Assembly (NCBI GenBank): GCA_963978905.1
Contig: OZ022257.1
Span: 24,009,274-24,073,273, forward strand
DNA: 64,000 nt
Direction: 5' to 3'
DNA from: Trichostrongylus colubriformis
Lineage: Eukaryota > Nematoda > Chromadorea > Rhabditida > Trichostrongylidae
Positions 53,601 to 63,625 of this stretch are shown here, piece by piece (positions within the stretch are counted from its first letter, which is position 1; each line of letters opens with the position of its first letter). The notes under the pieces were generated by a model that was not told the DNA's origin, did not search any database, and saw only the letters and a list, made by a program, of their open reading frames with translations. A program made the translations under genes and the position numbers.

Positions 53601-56600
53601 TCGTACAACTTTTTTACGACAACAGGGATTCACTTGAAATATACTCCATCTTTATCGATGACCTTCTGCCACGGTATAGGCAGATCATGGATGCCCTTGC
53701 TCCAAAAGGCCGGAAGCTGGAGCTCGAAGAAGTTGCCGAGTGCCGCCTTGACCTCGTCGCGAGTTTTGAAGTCTTGGCCGTCCAGGTGGCGTTGGCTGTG
53801 GGAGAAAAGGTGGAAATCTGAAGGGGCCAGGTCTGGGGAGTACGGTGGGTATAGAAGTACGGTCCAACTGTACGACAGCAGCTCGGCCTTGGTCGATCTT
53901 GCGAAGTGCGGTCTGTGGAAGTAGACACGTTGTCGTGCTGGAAGTAGACATGTGACCGCCGCCGTAGCGAACTTTGGACATTGGCCTTCAATTCTCGTAA
54001 TTGACGAACGTAGACGTCGGCGGATACTGTGGTACCTTCATCGAGCAGCTCCCAGTACTCTACGCCGTGTACGCTCCACCAACCGCGGTTTTCGTCTTCG
54101 ATGGAATAGTCGCCTGACGCAAACTTCGAATGATACAACTACAGTGTACTTCTGCCGGGGGCATGCTCCTTGTGAACTTCTATCAGACGTCTGCCGATAT
54201 CCGCGGGTTCCTGGCCAGATAGCGATATAAATAGTATGACGTTGTGGATGTGGTCTCTGGACCGCTTGAAATCGTGCGGCATTGTGGCGGAATGAATTTA
54301 CTGAGTGATTATTTTGCGGAACTTTGAAGAGCTTTTCATACTCATTCCAACGGTACCTCGCACGTCCATTTTCGTTAATTCGTTACTGAGTTATGATCTC
54401 TAGAAATCATCACTACCATTTGTCCGATTTATAATGAATCAACCTAATATAAAACGGCTACTATTGAAGGAAGCCATAATGACTCATTTTGTGATTTTGT
54501 TTATAGGTTTCCAACTGCTGCTAGACTATCTATACAAGCACTAGATGCAGTGTCAATGTTGCATTCAATAAAAATGCTCCACACGCGAATTGAACCAACT
54601 CATTTTTGTATTGGAACGGATCACAGAAAAAATGTGTTGCACCTGGTTGGCTTGGGACATATTACGACATTTAGCAAACGTCCTACATGGTGAGTTGAGG
54701 CACGGCTTTGGTCGAAGTTAGTGACTAGCGATCACGTTGCGTTCTATTGAATGATGGACGCAAAATCGTAAAAACACGCGTTAAGAGGCAGGGTAGCGCT
54801 ACATATTTCTTTGTGTCAATTCAATGCATCATTCTGTATGAACAATGTCAGGCCAAGTCCTATTAGAGTTTGACCTGACAGATCGATATCAAGAGACATT
54901 CCACGGGGACCTAGTATTTTTACTCGTCTTTAAAAATCAAGCAACGTAGCAGCACACACTGCAGAAGGGTACAAGTTATGCGAACAATACATCTTACGAA
55001 GCGGGACAACTCCCCGTTCGTGATTGTACCTTCAAAGCTCAGACACTCACCAACTACTTCGCCGAAAACGAAGGATGAGGGTCACGTGTCATTGTCAGCA
55101 TCTGGAATTGTTGGAATTATACATGATGCCAAGCAGTTAATTTCTGAGCCTCGTTAAGGGGTCAAGCTGACTCAAGAGTATTGGCGCTCATTGAGTACAA
55201 AGCATAAACGTGAAGACATTGTACGCATGTGTGTATTTCAGGAATCGCAAGGCACAGTATGCGCCGAGACCTTTCGCGTCCAATAATTTAGCGAACATGG
55301 AGTTGGAATGCTGGTACGTTGGTGTGGAAAAATTATTTAGGAAGAATTATTGATATTTGTTATTTAAGATTATCCTAAATTATTTAGATATCAATTATTC
55401 TATTATTGTGCTGGGTTGAGTGGGTTTATATCGTTAGAAACGTCGCGTGACCGTGTTTGGCGCGTGACGAGATGGTGCGAGCTATGCGCGCCCTACCGGA
55501 TGGGTCTTGAAGCGATGACGGTGCTCTACGCCTCATTCTAGGCGTAATCGCTTCAGGACTCAACTAGTACGGCCCGCATAGCTCGCACCATCCCGTCGCG
55601 TGCGAACACGGCCACGCGACGTTTCTGTCCTAACGATATACACCCGGGTTGACTTATGGGCGCTAAAGACCCTCTCATCTGCCGAAGGGCGTGGCTCTCC
55701 CCTCCGAAGCTCTGACCCTGTCACCACTCGAGGTGATTGACATTTGTGGGTGCCTCTTGACTTGCTCCACTCCTCTTCCTTTCGCTTTTCATTACCTGGC
55801 CAGTTAACTGCCTCCTCTTTCAATTTTTTTTGTGTGCAACAATCTTCACAAGATTGTCGTACCTTATGCTTTCAATATCAGAGTAATGAGCTGAGTGATA
55901 GGAGCAACGAACACGAATCATTTCTGAATTTGTTGGTAGCATTACTCAATCAGCAAATATATGGGGGAAAAGTATAGGAATTCTGGCAGTAAATAAGTGC
56001 AGGGCGATTTAAAATCGATGCAAGACGGTTTTACGGCATAATTTTTTTTGAGTGAACCTGTCTCCAATCGCCTTCGTGCGAACTTCACCTGAACCTTCAC
56101 TTAGCATAGCCTGCGGCTTGTGTTTGACGCTCTCTTCACTGCGATCACTGATCTCATAATCTTCGTCCACTTTTTTGCGGAGCCCGCATATTACCCTGGG
56201 GTATGAGTCTTCATCTCACGGTGCCTCTGAAGCTCCTAGGTATCTTTTATAATTTTCCTTTCCAGTGCGAGGCGAATTGAGAGCTTTGAGGAATGCCGAC
56301 CCTGCTCAGCCAGAGATTAGCAAGGGTCATGAACTGTTAGACGAACAATGAGGCATTGAAGTCATGAACTGCTAGACGAACAATGAGCCATTGAAATTGC
56401 TGCTTATATTCCAAAGACAGGCTAGTAAGCTCTGATATGCCAAACCCTTGAAAAGCCAATAGTCTAAAAGAATCAAGGTGTGGACCACAATTTGTTGAAT
56501 GAATTATGGATCGCCCTGTAAAACTTCTAACATGACAGCAAAATAAACTTAGCTTGTATTTTTTCGACTTTGTGTCACGAATTACAAATATATGGCACAC

Positions 56601-56741
56601 TTTTTTGCTCTTGAAGGTTCCTAACGATGATGGACCTGTTCGACCGAGCCTCATTGCCATGGAATAAGTACAAGAACATGACTAGGGAAACTATAGAAGA
56701 AAGAAAGCTACTCTTATTTGCTGCTCCTTTGGGAGGATCAA
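47672..56741 (+). CDS. CK1/TTBK-like protein, predicted pseudokinase (3' end unresolved)
   Basis: Belongs to the casein-kinase-1-like superfamily, greatly expanded in nematodes and often sperm-enriched. Phase-consistent exons: 47672-47935, 48018-48065, 48143-48270, 54507-54689, 55242-55313, 56617-56741 (820 nt so far). Start uncertain: ATG at 47672 or 47759, and the frame is open a little further upstream. Residues counted from 47672: a decayed glycine loop (IVAGTSSTIYLV), retained Lys72 in AMKAEN, the hinge-region segment KKYKFMIQPLLGPNLDQL, then LHTRIEPTHFCIG where active members read HRDIKPxN (Asp to Arg174, Lys to Glu176, Asn to His179). DFG is replaced by GLGHI. The late landmark DRASLPWNKYK matches the family's LPW. 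No convincing terminal exon after 56741. The 6.2-kb intron 48271-54506 holds Penelope-like and mariner elements, and a type B hairpin lies in intron 5. Open frames despite lost catalytic residues favour an expressed pseudokinase. Confidence 0.8.
48945..49367 (-). pseudogene. GIY-YIG endonuclease domain, 5'-truncated Penelope-like copy
   Basis: C-terminal endonuclease part of a Penelope-like polyprotein. Visible: a cysteine motif (CISENCVTCPYGKIGDC), then GVIYLIGCLTCK and AAYIGETGRTLAKRVQEH of the GIY-YIG fold, then GKHMIEERGGNDF. The frame is open for 140 codons but there is no reverse transcriptase upstream on this strand: the copy is cut at about 49578. It is slightly better preserved than the plus-strand copy, which has a one-codon deletion and a stop in the corresponding region. 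Confidence 0.85.
49826..51799 (+). pseudogene. Penelope-like reverse transcriptase and GIY-YIG endonuclease, broken
   Basis: Retroelement polyprotein. Segments: 49826-50278 (N-terminal region, KGGEFLVMPQ), 50333-50947 reverse transcriptase, 50975-51568 and 51602-51799 connector and endonuclease. Reverse transcriptase motifs visible: RPIISCVGGPTDRISWFF, motif A FDVTSLYTNV, motif B GLAMGQRLAPVLA, and catalytic YIDD in RYIDDCFII. The endonuclease has CISENCVTCPYGK and YIGETGRTLAKRVQEH. Breaks: stops near 50276 and 50945, one residue lost in CLTC-AAYIG compared with the minus-strand copy, and a stop after EHLAGK at 51566. It is therefore probably inactive, though recently decayed. No LTRs of retroviral type and no integrase. 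Confidence 0.88.
52127..53551. other. Remainder of large intron between two mobile elements
   Basis: No gene firmly supported. A plus-strand segment at about 53299-53460, behind an acceptor-like tatttcag, reads TAERAALVAKVEQDLHPEK and onward and looks protein-like; it may be a fragment of another repeat or gene. Overlapping open frames on the minus strand at the same place reduce confidence. Confidence 0.3.
53552..54447 (-). mobile_element. Decayed mariner element with TA target sites
   Basis: Terminal inverted repeats ttaggttgattcataata and its complement tataatgaatcaacctaa bound an 896-bp element flanked by TA (53550-53551 and 54448-54449). It carries the C-terminal two thirds of a mariner transposase on the minus strand. 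A full mariner is about 1.3 kb, so this copy has an internal deletion. Inserted in the 6.2-kb intron of the CK1-like gene. Confidence 0.92.
53614..54138 (-). pseudogene. Mariner transposase fragment with frameshifts
   Basis: DDD-type transposase remnant. Visible family features: WWSVHGVEYWELLDEGTTVS with DVYVRQLRELKA, then the second catalytic region as VYFQHDN (family HDNARPH). After a frame change, the PPYSPDLAPSDFHLF-type third motif can be read in another frame near 53820-53880, followed by the usual C-terminal helix-rich end. The N-terminal helix-turn-helix part is missing. Not functional. Confidence 0.88.
54690..55241. other. Intron of the CK1-like gene
   Basis: Intron between exons 54507-54689 and 55242-55313. 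Nothing else recognisable. Confidence 0.5.
55420..55645. mobile_element. Type B hairpin element with 7-bp target duplication
   Basis: Ends gtgggtttatatcgttag and cctaacgatatacaccc, flanked by gggttga at 55413-55419 and 55646-55652. Arms cgtcgcgtgaccgtgttt and gagatggtgcgagctatgcg pair with the right half. Close to the copy at 27791-28013. Lies in the intron before the last assigned exon of the CK1-like gene. Confidence 0.82.
56326..56395 (+). repeat. 35-bp direct duplication
   Basis: gtcatgaactg-tagacgaac followed by aatgag-cattgaa occurs twice without spacer (56326-56360, 56361-56395) with two differences. Intronic; no function apparent. Confidence 0.85.
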
Positions 56742-57325
56742 GTACGTAACCTTCTATGGTATACCGTTTACTGGGTGCCTACTCGTAGATCTATCTCGTT
56801 AGTCGGTCACTCGTTCGCCGCATAAGAGCGGACGTGTATGGAACATGTGGAGTTCGCCAGGGATGACAACTCATGCGACGACAATGAGCATACCGACTTT
56901 TTTGGATCCGCTCGCTCTCTATAGCAGTGAGCGCTCCAAAGAGGATTTGGAGCGCTCACTGCACGGCTATGAGCGTGCAAAACGAAGTTCGAACCAACTC
57001 TTCGTCACAAGACCTACCGTAAATGATTTATAAGAACTAGTTTGTTAGCTTTCATCTGAACAGTCATGGAGCAAATAATGTCTCAATGTATGTCTCCACT
57101 GTTCTAGAAATCAATTACTTCGATAAATCTGACTATCACTTATATTTTATTAGTGGGGGGCATGTTGCTGGTTGATGAAAATAATATGTCCTCACACTAA
57201 TGATGTATCAATACATCCCTATACTAATATGTGCATGCATACATACATACTACATGCAATATACTACATAATAGATTGAACATAAATACACACCTACACA
57301 CATACATACGTACTACATACATATA
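56742..57325. other. Downstream of last assigned CK1-like exon
   Basis: A terminal exon of the CK1-like gene is expected here or further on, but no open segment with family features joins in phase. A local hairpin at about 56925-56965 (gagcgctccaaagagg, then tttggagcgctc) is the only structure seen. ORFs here are unconvincing. Confidence 0.35.
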
Positions 57326-58059
57326 TACAGGGGGTGCCAAAAAGTAATTTTGCCCACGGCTCACATCTGCCAATTATACAAAACATAGGGAAACGAAGGA
57401 GATAAAAGTATTGGGGCAAAATATTCCCGAAATGTTCCTCTAAAAGCAGGAACAAGCTGCGGCCGTTCACCTCCATAAAAATATGGAGCTTTCATTCAGC
57501 GCAGTCGGGCTTCGGAGTACCTACAGTATCAAGGTCCGCGTAAAACAGTGAAGCCAGGCTCCGTGGTAGGTCATTTGTGGGAAGCTTCCTGAGGTTTGGC
57601 CCTACGGTTCCTGGAAGCCACAGAGCCTCTGCTGCTTGGACAAGGCTGCTATGATCCGAAGTATCATTTTCGTGCCCAAATCCGCCTCCGGAGCGGTTTC
57701 AGTGGTAAGGGCATGTTTTGGCTCTTGGAAGCGAAGGGCGCTGGGAACCCGGAAAAAACGGAATGTTAAAGAACACCAACCAGTACGAATCCCCGTAGGT
57801 AATCAGAGTGAACGGACCTAAGCAAGGTTGTGAACGAGAGCGTCGAAATTTCGGATTTTGCCTAGTTGAGGTGACACATCTTGTTCACTCTTTCCTCGCT
57901 CCCATTCCTGCTCGTGCAGAAGGCTGCCACGGAGTATAGTGATAGAGTGAGTCTGCTCTTGAATCTGATCATGAAGATACCTCAACAGAATTTGTTGTAG
58001 TTTGACTAAAGTGGGGTGAAAGTGGAGGAGACAAAATTACTTTTTTTGCACCCCTTGTA
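57326..58059. mobile_element. Tc1/mariner-type element remnant, TIR CAGGGGGTGCCAAAAAGTAA
   Basis: Left end tacagggggtgccaaaaagt, continuing aattttg, is mirrored by the right end caaaattactttttttgcac, then cccttgta; TA at both edges. About 734 bp. No intact transposase; inner sequence is non-coding or decayed. The right end abuts the CATA microsatellite. Confidence 0.82.
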
Positions 58060-58063
58060 CATG

Positions 58064-58155
58064 CATACATACATACATACATACATACATACATACATAC
58101 ATACATACATACATACATACATACATACATACATACATACATACATACATACATA
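58064..58155 (+). repeat. CATA tetranucleotide microsatellite
   Basis: About 22 near-perfect copies of CATA, immediately beside the right end of the Tc1/mariner-type element. The minus-strand open frame encoding a long YMYVCMYVC run is a product of this repeat. Shorter CATA tracts lie at 57236-57325 on the other side of the element. Confidence 0.97.
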
Positions 58156-58497
58156 AAAGCATACATATACGTGTATGATCCGTGAAAACTGCAGAATGCT
58201 CCCTTCCTACGTTCTACATTTTTGAAGCTTTTCAAATGTTGAGCTGGGATGTTGTTTTGCCTATGCCAAGGGGCGAAAGATCTACAGGTTGAAGAAGGCA
58301 AAACTCTAATGTGAAAGTCGTTTTTCACACAAGGACATAGTATTCTCTCTTTTCCTTATCCCGCCCTTGACTCTTCAGAACTCTTCATATTAATGATGTA
58401 TCAATCATTAATCTGTATGTGCGATGACAGGATTGCAGCATCGCTATCATCCGCATTTATATCTAACTTTTTGGCTCGCATTGTGAACGCTGGTACA

Positions 58498-59005
58498 TAC
58501 AGTAGCGCTCAAAAGTATTCGGCCAAATGGTTGTTGACTTGGGTTTTTTACTTGTAACTTCATTGCGACTGGACAAATTTGAGAGAAATTTTAGTATGTT
58601 GTACTTGGAGGCATTAAATACTAAATATACTATTTTGGCGCTCAACGGTGTTAGTTACGTGGTTAAATGCAATTTATTGTCATTGGATGCCATCCCTATG
58701 CCGTCCCGCTGTGCCGGTGTCATCTAAAGTCGCGTTTTTCTATAGAATATCGATGTTCACTGAGGCTTGCTCGTTTTATTTCTGTAGAGAAAGCCGGTTT
58801 TTCTTGACTAAGCCTTTTTCTTTTTTCGGTGGTCTTGTGGTAAATTCTTGTAAAAAACCATGAAAAGAGTCAAGCGGCATTCAAGTAGAATGAAGTGTTG
58901 ACAATAGGTTCAGGCACCACATATTAAAATTTTGTCAAACTTGGTAAAGTAGAAAAAAAGTTATGAAAGAAAGTGTTTTGCCGAATACTTTTGAGCGCTA
59001 CTGTA
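58498..59005. mobile_element. Non-autonomous Tc1/mariner-type element, TIR TACAGTAGCGCTCAAAAGTA
   Basis: tacagtagcgctcaaaagta followed by ttcggc at the left is exactly mirrored by gccgaatacttttgagcgct followed by actgta at the right, with TA at each boundary. 508 bp, no transposase coding sequence. The well-preserved ends suggest mobilisation in trans by an autonomous relative. Confidence 0.9.
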
Positions 59006-59104
59006 TGTATGGATCCATCGATGCTGCGAGTTTGCCATCGCAGAAATCGCACGATTGTAAAATGATAAAATTGCAAACGCCAACGCGTGGGGTCTGCCAT
59101 AAGG

Positions 59105-59512
59105 TAAGACCTCGTGCATACTTTGCGCACCGACACCTGCATCCTCCACCACCCACAGCGGCACTCGGTTGGTTGGTGACGCGTCCGTTTGTGAAACGCT
59201 CGACCCAACCACACTACAGTAAATCATATGATCACAATGAGTTCGAATCTTGGCATGGTGCCAAACTATGCATGTTTATCGTGACGAGCCACGAATCGAA
59301 TTGGAATCTTGGCATAGTGCCAAAGCATGCCAAGGTTTGAATCCGAATTCGTGGGCTATCGCCACGTCATCATAAGGTAGTATGGATGAGTCGAGCATTT
59401 TACAAACGGAACGCGTCATCAGAATCCCGCCGTTGTCAGCTGCGAGCACATTATTTTGCCGCCGTCGCCGACGGTGGCGGCGTCAGTGCGCAAGTTATGG
59501 CTACGGCATAAC
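59105..59512. mobile_element. TTCATACTTTGCGCA-family element
   Basis: Left end agacctcgtgcatactttgc and right end gtgcgcaagttatggctacg are diverged terminal repeats of the family seen at 1916, 25807 and 37554. Both ends extend into gacgcc-gc-gcggc-type GC-rich segments. Interior about 350 bp, non-coding. Confidence 0.5.
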
Positions 59513-59759
59513 TATGGGTGGTCGCACAGCAGCACTGCGGAAATTGCAATCGCACGATTGTGCCAGTTACGATGCGACAATCGCAGAATCGCAGTTTTGC
59601 AGGTCATCAAAACCTCACCTCTCACGGTCTTTCACTACTTATGAGCAGCAGTGTTGCGGCAGACAAATAGGTTTAAGTGAGAGTGCGCTTTGTAATTAGA
59701 GCGGAAGCTTTATGTATCTAGATTTAATCCGCAGTACCTCTGCAAACACATCGCCTTCA

Positions 59760-61115
59760 GTTACTGACGAGGAAGGTCTTCCAACTCATGACGCGCTTTT
59801 TGAAAGCTATTTTTTGCATGTATGGGGGGGGGGGGGGGGTACGTACAAGAATCATGTAACTGATGCCCATTTTTGCTGCGCGGCCCTACAAATGCCAAAA
59901 ACGGGGTTGATGGTTCGATCCCCACTGAGGACAAATTTTTGCAAAATTTGGATTTTCAGTTTTTGGGCTAGTAAACATTCGAATACGAAGATTAAGTGCA
60001 GTAACACATTTAGGACTATGAACTGCCCTCTATTGCCAGTTTTCAGCAAGTATGACAGTCCAATTTTTTAGCCTTTCGGCGCTAGCGCACGAACGAGGCG
60101 TTTTTACGCGAAACGAATTTGATATTCGTGTTCAGGAGGTCGAACTATCCCCAGGGATAAGTTCCCAGCCCAATCGAAGTTTTGACCCAAATTCGAAAAT
60201 TTGAGCTGGGCATTGGGGTATACCTTGGACTGCACGTTCAACGAAGGAGACGACGGTATCACTTGTCATGAAATTCTGACTATTCCTCTTGCTTGGTGCT
60301 TGATAGCCGAAATTATAGCGATAGGCATCCATGCTGTGCATATTCCATTGATTTTCATCGATTTTGTGAGTTACTCACTTCTACAAGTAGAAAGCGCACC
60401 ATGTACCCATAGCCAAACATACTTTTTCGAAGTTAGGGTCAAAATTTGGAATTGGCTAGAAATGTATCCCCAAGGGTAGTTTGACCCCCTGAACACGAAT
60501 ATGGCACTCATTTTGTGCGAAATCGCGAATTTCGAGCGCTACGGGCCCTTTCGTGTCCAAAAAGGTCACATTACCAAATTCATTGACAACTCGTAAAAAG
60601 AGTCATTTTGGCATGCTGTCAACGAAAATCGTAGTCATTCGGCATATATTTGAAGACGAAAAAGTGAAAGCAAAAAAATGCAAAAGCTTGCCAATGCCGG
60701 GATTCGAACCACCAACCCAGCACTTCATCCGTTTGAAAGACCATCGTCGTACCCGGTAGGCCATCTGGACGCCGCAGCTTCAGTACATCGGGGAGCCGTT
60801 ATGAGACTGCTACGCACTTTTAAAACATGGCAAAGATAAGATTTCATTTTTTTCCGTATTTGACTTTGCTTTGGATGTGAAATAGAAGAACACCTTTGGA
60901 TCTGCACATGATCAAAGTTACAAGGAGGATGCGTTACTATAAGTGGGTTAAAATCGCCTTTTTGAAAAAAATTTTCTTTACTCCTTTTTTGGCATTTGTA
61001 GGGCCGCGCAGCAAAAATGGAAGTCAGTTATGTTTCATGTAGATACCCCCATATAATGGGAAAAACCGTTTTCCGAAAGCGCGTCATGACCTGAAAGACC
61101 TCCCTTGTGAGCACG
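59760..61115. mobile_element. 1.35-kb element with terminal and nested inverted repeats
   Basis: The outer arms (about 59760-59905 and 60985-61115) are complementary: actcatgacgcgctttt with its inverse, and the very well conserved tttttgctgcgcggccctac with its inverse. A second inverted repeat lies inside (about 60118-60165 and 60440-60505; attcgtgttcagg with its inverse). A tRNA-like sequence lies between the two (60694-60778). A 16-base G run is present at about 59825. No protein-coding region is recognised. Confidence 0.7.
60694..60778 (-). ncRNA. tRNA-like sequence (pseudogene or SINE head)
   Basis: Read on the minus strand it has an A-box-like tggcctaccgggta and a perfect B box ggttcgaatcc at the normal spacing for RNA polymerase III internal promoters. 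The T stem and the acceptor stem do not pair properly, so a functional tRNA is unlikely. Probably a tRNA-derived pseudogene or the head of a short interspersed element carried inside the inverted-repeat element. Confidence 0.4.
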
Positions 61116-61479
61116 TGACAACTTGTCCATGGGAACATGATGCTTTCTTCTCAGCTTGGTGCATCATGCACCGTGACCACCAGACAAAACAAAAACTTGT
61201 GTGAAGGTAGGGTAATTTTATGAAGCGGTATTGGCCTGATGTATATGAATTTCAGCTCGTAGAGGAAGTGGGTTTTCGAAAGTCCCACCTGAGGTGCGCA
61301 CCATTTGTGCCATCATGAGTAAACAGAATTACAAGGTACATTTCACAAGTAGTTGCGTTTGTAATTATTTCAAGAGCAGTAGTAACGTGGTCGGTTGATA
61401 TACATACATTAAAATTGATATTCTGATAATGAAAAAAGCAAATGCTTGAGTTTAAGTTCAGGTTTTATAACGATACCTT
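61116..61479. other. Intergenic, nothing assigned
   Basis: No gene, RNA or clear repeat seen. Confidence 0.4.
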
Positions 61480-62067
61480 CCATTATATGAGCCCTCCAAG
61501 TTTGTGCCTCTGTTTATCGCTCGGTGTGTCTGTACTGTTGGAGGGCTTGTCGGTATGTCTGTCCGTGCGCATGTGAGTGATTGTGATTAGGTTGTCAGAC
61601 GATGTTATCATTGTAGCACTTCTTACTTATATAAACACCTACAACGTACACCCACAGCCATTCTGCGGTGTGCTGACGTCGCACTACCTGTCAGCACACT
61701 GGGATAGCATGCGGTATATTGGGTGTACCGTAGGTACAGTACCGTTTGATACAGGCCGATCAAAGGGTAGGTAAACGTGTAAATCAAACGATTGCAATCT
61801 TTTTAGTTAGTCATTCGGCTCAGTAAGCTATCATGTTGCGCGTAAATGGCCGGAAATAGACAGTGGGAATCCCCATCGGTAGGGAGGGGGGAGATAAAAT
61901 CGCAGAACTCCGATTTCTATGACTAGTGACTGGCCAGTAGATGCCAATGAATAGCAAGATAATATGACTACTACATGAGTCCACCTGCATAAGAGAAAAG
62001 GATAAAGCTATACGCCATCTTTGCTGCCATATGGTTGAGTAACTCCTGATAACATGGCCTTATCACT
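61480..62067 (+). repeat. Dispersed repeat shared with 39960-40330
   Basis: Contains ctcggtgtgtctgt, acttatataaacacctaca, ccattctgcggtgtgctgac and cactgggatagcatgcgg in the same order as at 39960-40330. It leads directly into the 146-bp array, as part of a larger composite repeat. Confidence 0.6.
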
Positions 62068-62494
62068 ACTATATATAATCCGTTTGTCTGTCTGTGTGTG
62101 TGTGTGTGTCCGTCCGTCTGTCTGTCACGAAATTCATATCTCGCGTCGCAGCAAAGCTGGAAGGCTGAATTTTTGAAGTGATATAGTGGGTGATAAGGGA
62201 ACATTATTGGTGAGGGAACGGAAGTGATAGCAACTGATAAGAGGTGATAAGGAGCCTCGAAAGGCGAATGGCGGGAAATTCATATCTCGCGACGCAGCAA
62301 ACCTGGAAAGCTGAGTTTTGAAGTGATATAGGGGGTGATAAGGGAACATTATTGGTGAGAGAACGGAAATGATAGCAACTGATAAGAGGTGATAAGGAGC
62401 CCCGAAAGGCGAATGGCGGGAAATTCATATCTCGCGACGCAGCAAATCTCGGAACCTGAATTTTTGAAATTTAGGTGATAAGGGAACTTCAATG

Positions 62495-63465
62495 GGAGTG
62501 TCGGTAAACGGACAAATGTGCGGCGGTACTCACTGCCGCGACGCATGAGCTCACGCGTCGCGGCCTCCATCATGACGCGCGCTGGCATGCTTATGAGCTC
62601 TAGGTCTTCTTATCTCATCGGGCAAGGCTCTCCGTGAGCAGCACATGAGATCTTCGTCTACTACGGTGTGTGTAAAAGAGTGGCTCCTAACTCGCCGCTA
62701 AAGCGGCGAGCCAAGTGTCGCGCGCGCTTCGCGCGCATTGCAAGGGAAGGAAGCCTCGACATGGGGGGCTAATATGGGCCGTCGCCAAATATCGTTGTTG
62801 AGTTTATGAAATCGGTGAGAAGAAAGCGACACTTGTCATCACAGAATGTATACTCAAGTGTATATTTTAACCTAAGCCTGCAAGGGAAGGAAGCCCCGAC
62901 GTGGGGGCTAATATGGGCCGTCGCAAATATCGTTGTTGAGTTTATGACATCGGTGAGAAGAAAGCGGCACTTGTCATCACAGAATATATACTCAAGTGTA
63001 TATTTTAACCTAAGCCTGCAACGGAAGGAAGCCCCGACGTGGGGGCTAATATGGGGTGTCGCCAAATATCGTTGTTGAGCTAGTATCGATGAGACGGAAG
63101 CAGCTCTGCATTCGCCGCTAAATTGCGCCGACCCTACAACAGCGGGAACCGATAGCTCCCGCAATTCTCAAATTGGGGATTTGGAACTCCAATCGCAATG
63201 ACAACGGATCGTCCTCCTCTGCTTCACCGCTGCCCCACAGTACCCTCCGTCTCATCGGACTATCCGATGAGACAACGTGGGCTTCCGTATCAATCATGCG
63301 TAGTATACTCTGCGAGTATCTCGCCACGTGCACTCTCTTACGCGGAGTGCGCAGACGGAGCGACGAAACGGGAGAAAGCCTGTGCCCACTGACGACGAAC
63401 CGCGACGCATGCTCACGCGTTGCGGTGGTGAGTACCACCGCACATTTGTCCGTTTACCATTCTCC
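62495..63465. mobile_element. Mutator-type non-autonomous element with 9-bp target duplication
   Basis: Terminal inverted repeats of about 65 bp: ggagtgtcggtaaacggaca and onward at the left, tgtccgtttaccattctcc at the right, with both extending through the GC-rich acgcgt block. The exact 9-bp direct repeat acttcaatg flanks it (62486-62494, 63466-63474), as typical for Mutator-like elements. No transposase. Inside lie 138-140-bp tandem repeats. Both flanks continue the same 146-bp unit, confirming insertion into a pre-existing array. Confidence 0.85.
62740..63080 (+). repeat. 138-140-bp tandem repeat inside the Mutator-type element
   Basis: Units start at 62740, 62880 and 63018 with gcaagggaaggaagcc, then gacgtggggg, atatgggccgtcgc and aatatcgttgttgag; two complete units and one partial. 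Open frames with repeated MKSVRRKRHLSSQN-like peptides are products of the repeat. Confidence 0.92.
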
Positions 63466-63625
63466 ACTTCAATGGTGAGGGACCGGTAGTGATAGCAACT
63501 GATAAGTGGTGATAAGGAGCCTCGAGGCGAATGGCGGGAAATTCATATCTCGCGACGCAGCAAAGCTGGGAACCTGAATTTTACAAGTGATATAGGGAGT
63601 GATAATGGAATGATGATGCTGATCG

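Larger units (their letters stand above)
62068..63625 (+). repeat. 146-bp tandem repeat array (copy 2), split by a Mutator-type insertion
   Basis: Lead-in ctatatataatccgtttgtc and GT-rich tract, then units beginning gaaattcatatctcgcg at 62129, 62275 and 62420 (period 145-146) and again after the insertion near 63538. The array is interrupted within a unit by the element at 62495-63465. Short open frames repeat with the same period and are not genes. Confidence 0.9.

Noticed and set aside
57969..58328. 119-codon minus-strand open frame with a MYVC repeat
   Set aside because: Produced by the CATA microsatellite.
62740..63080. Regularly spaced repeats considered as a CRISPR array
   Set aside because: Units are 138-140 bp direct repeats without variable spacers, in eukaryotic DNA and inside a transposon.
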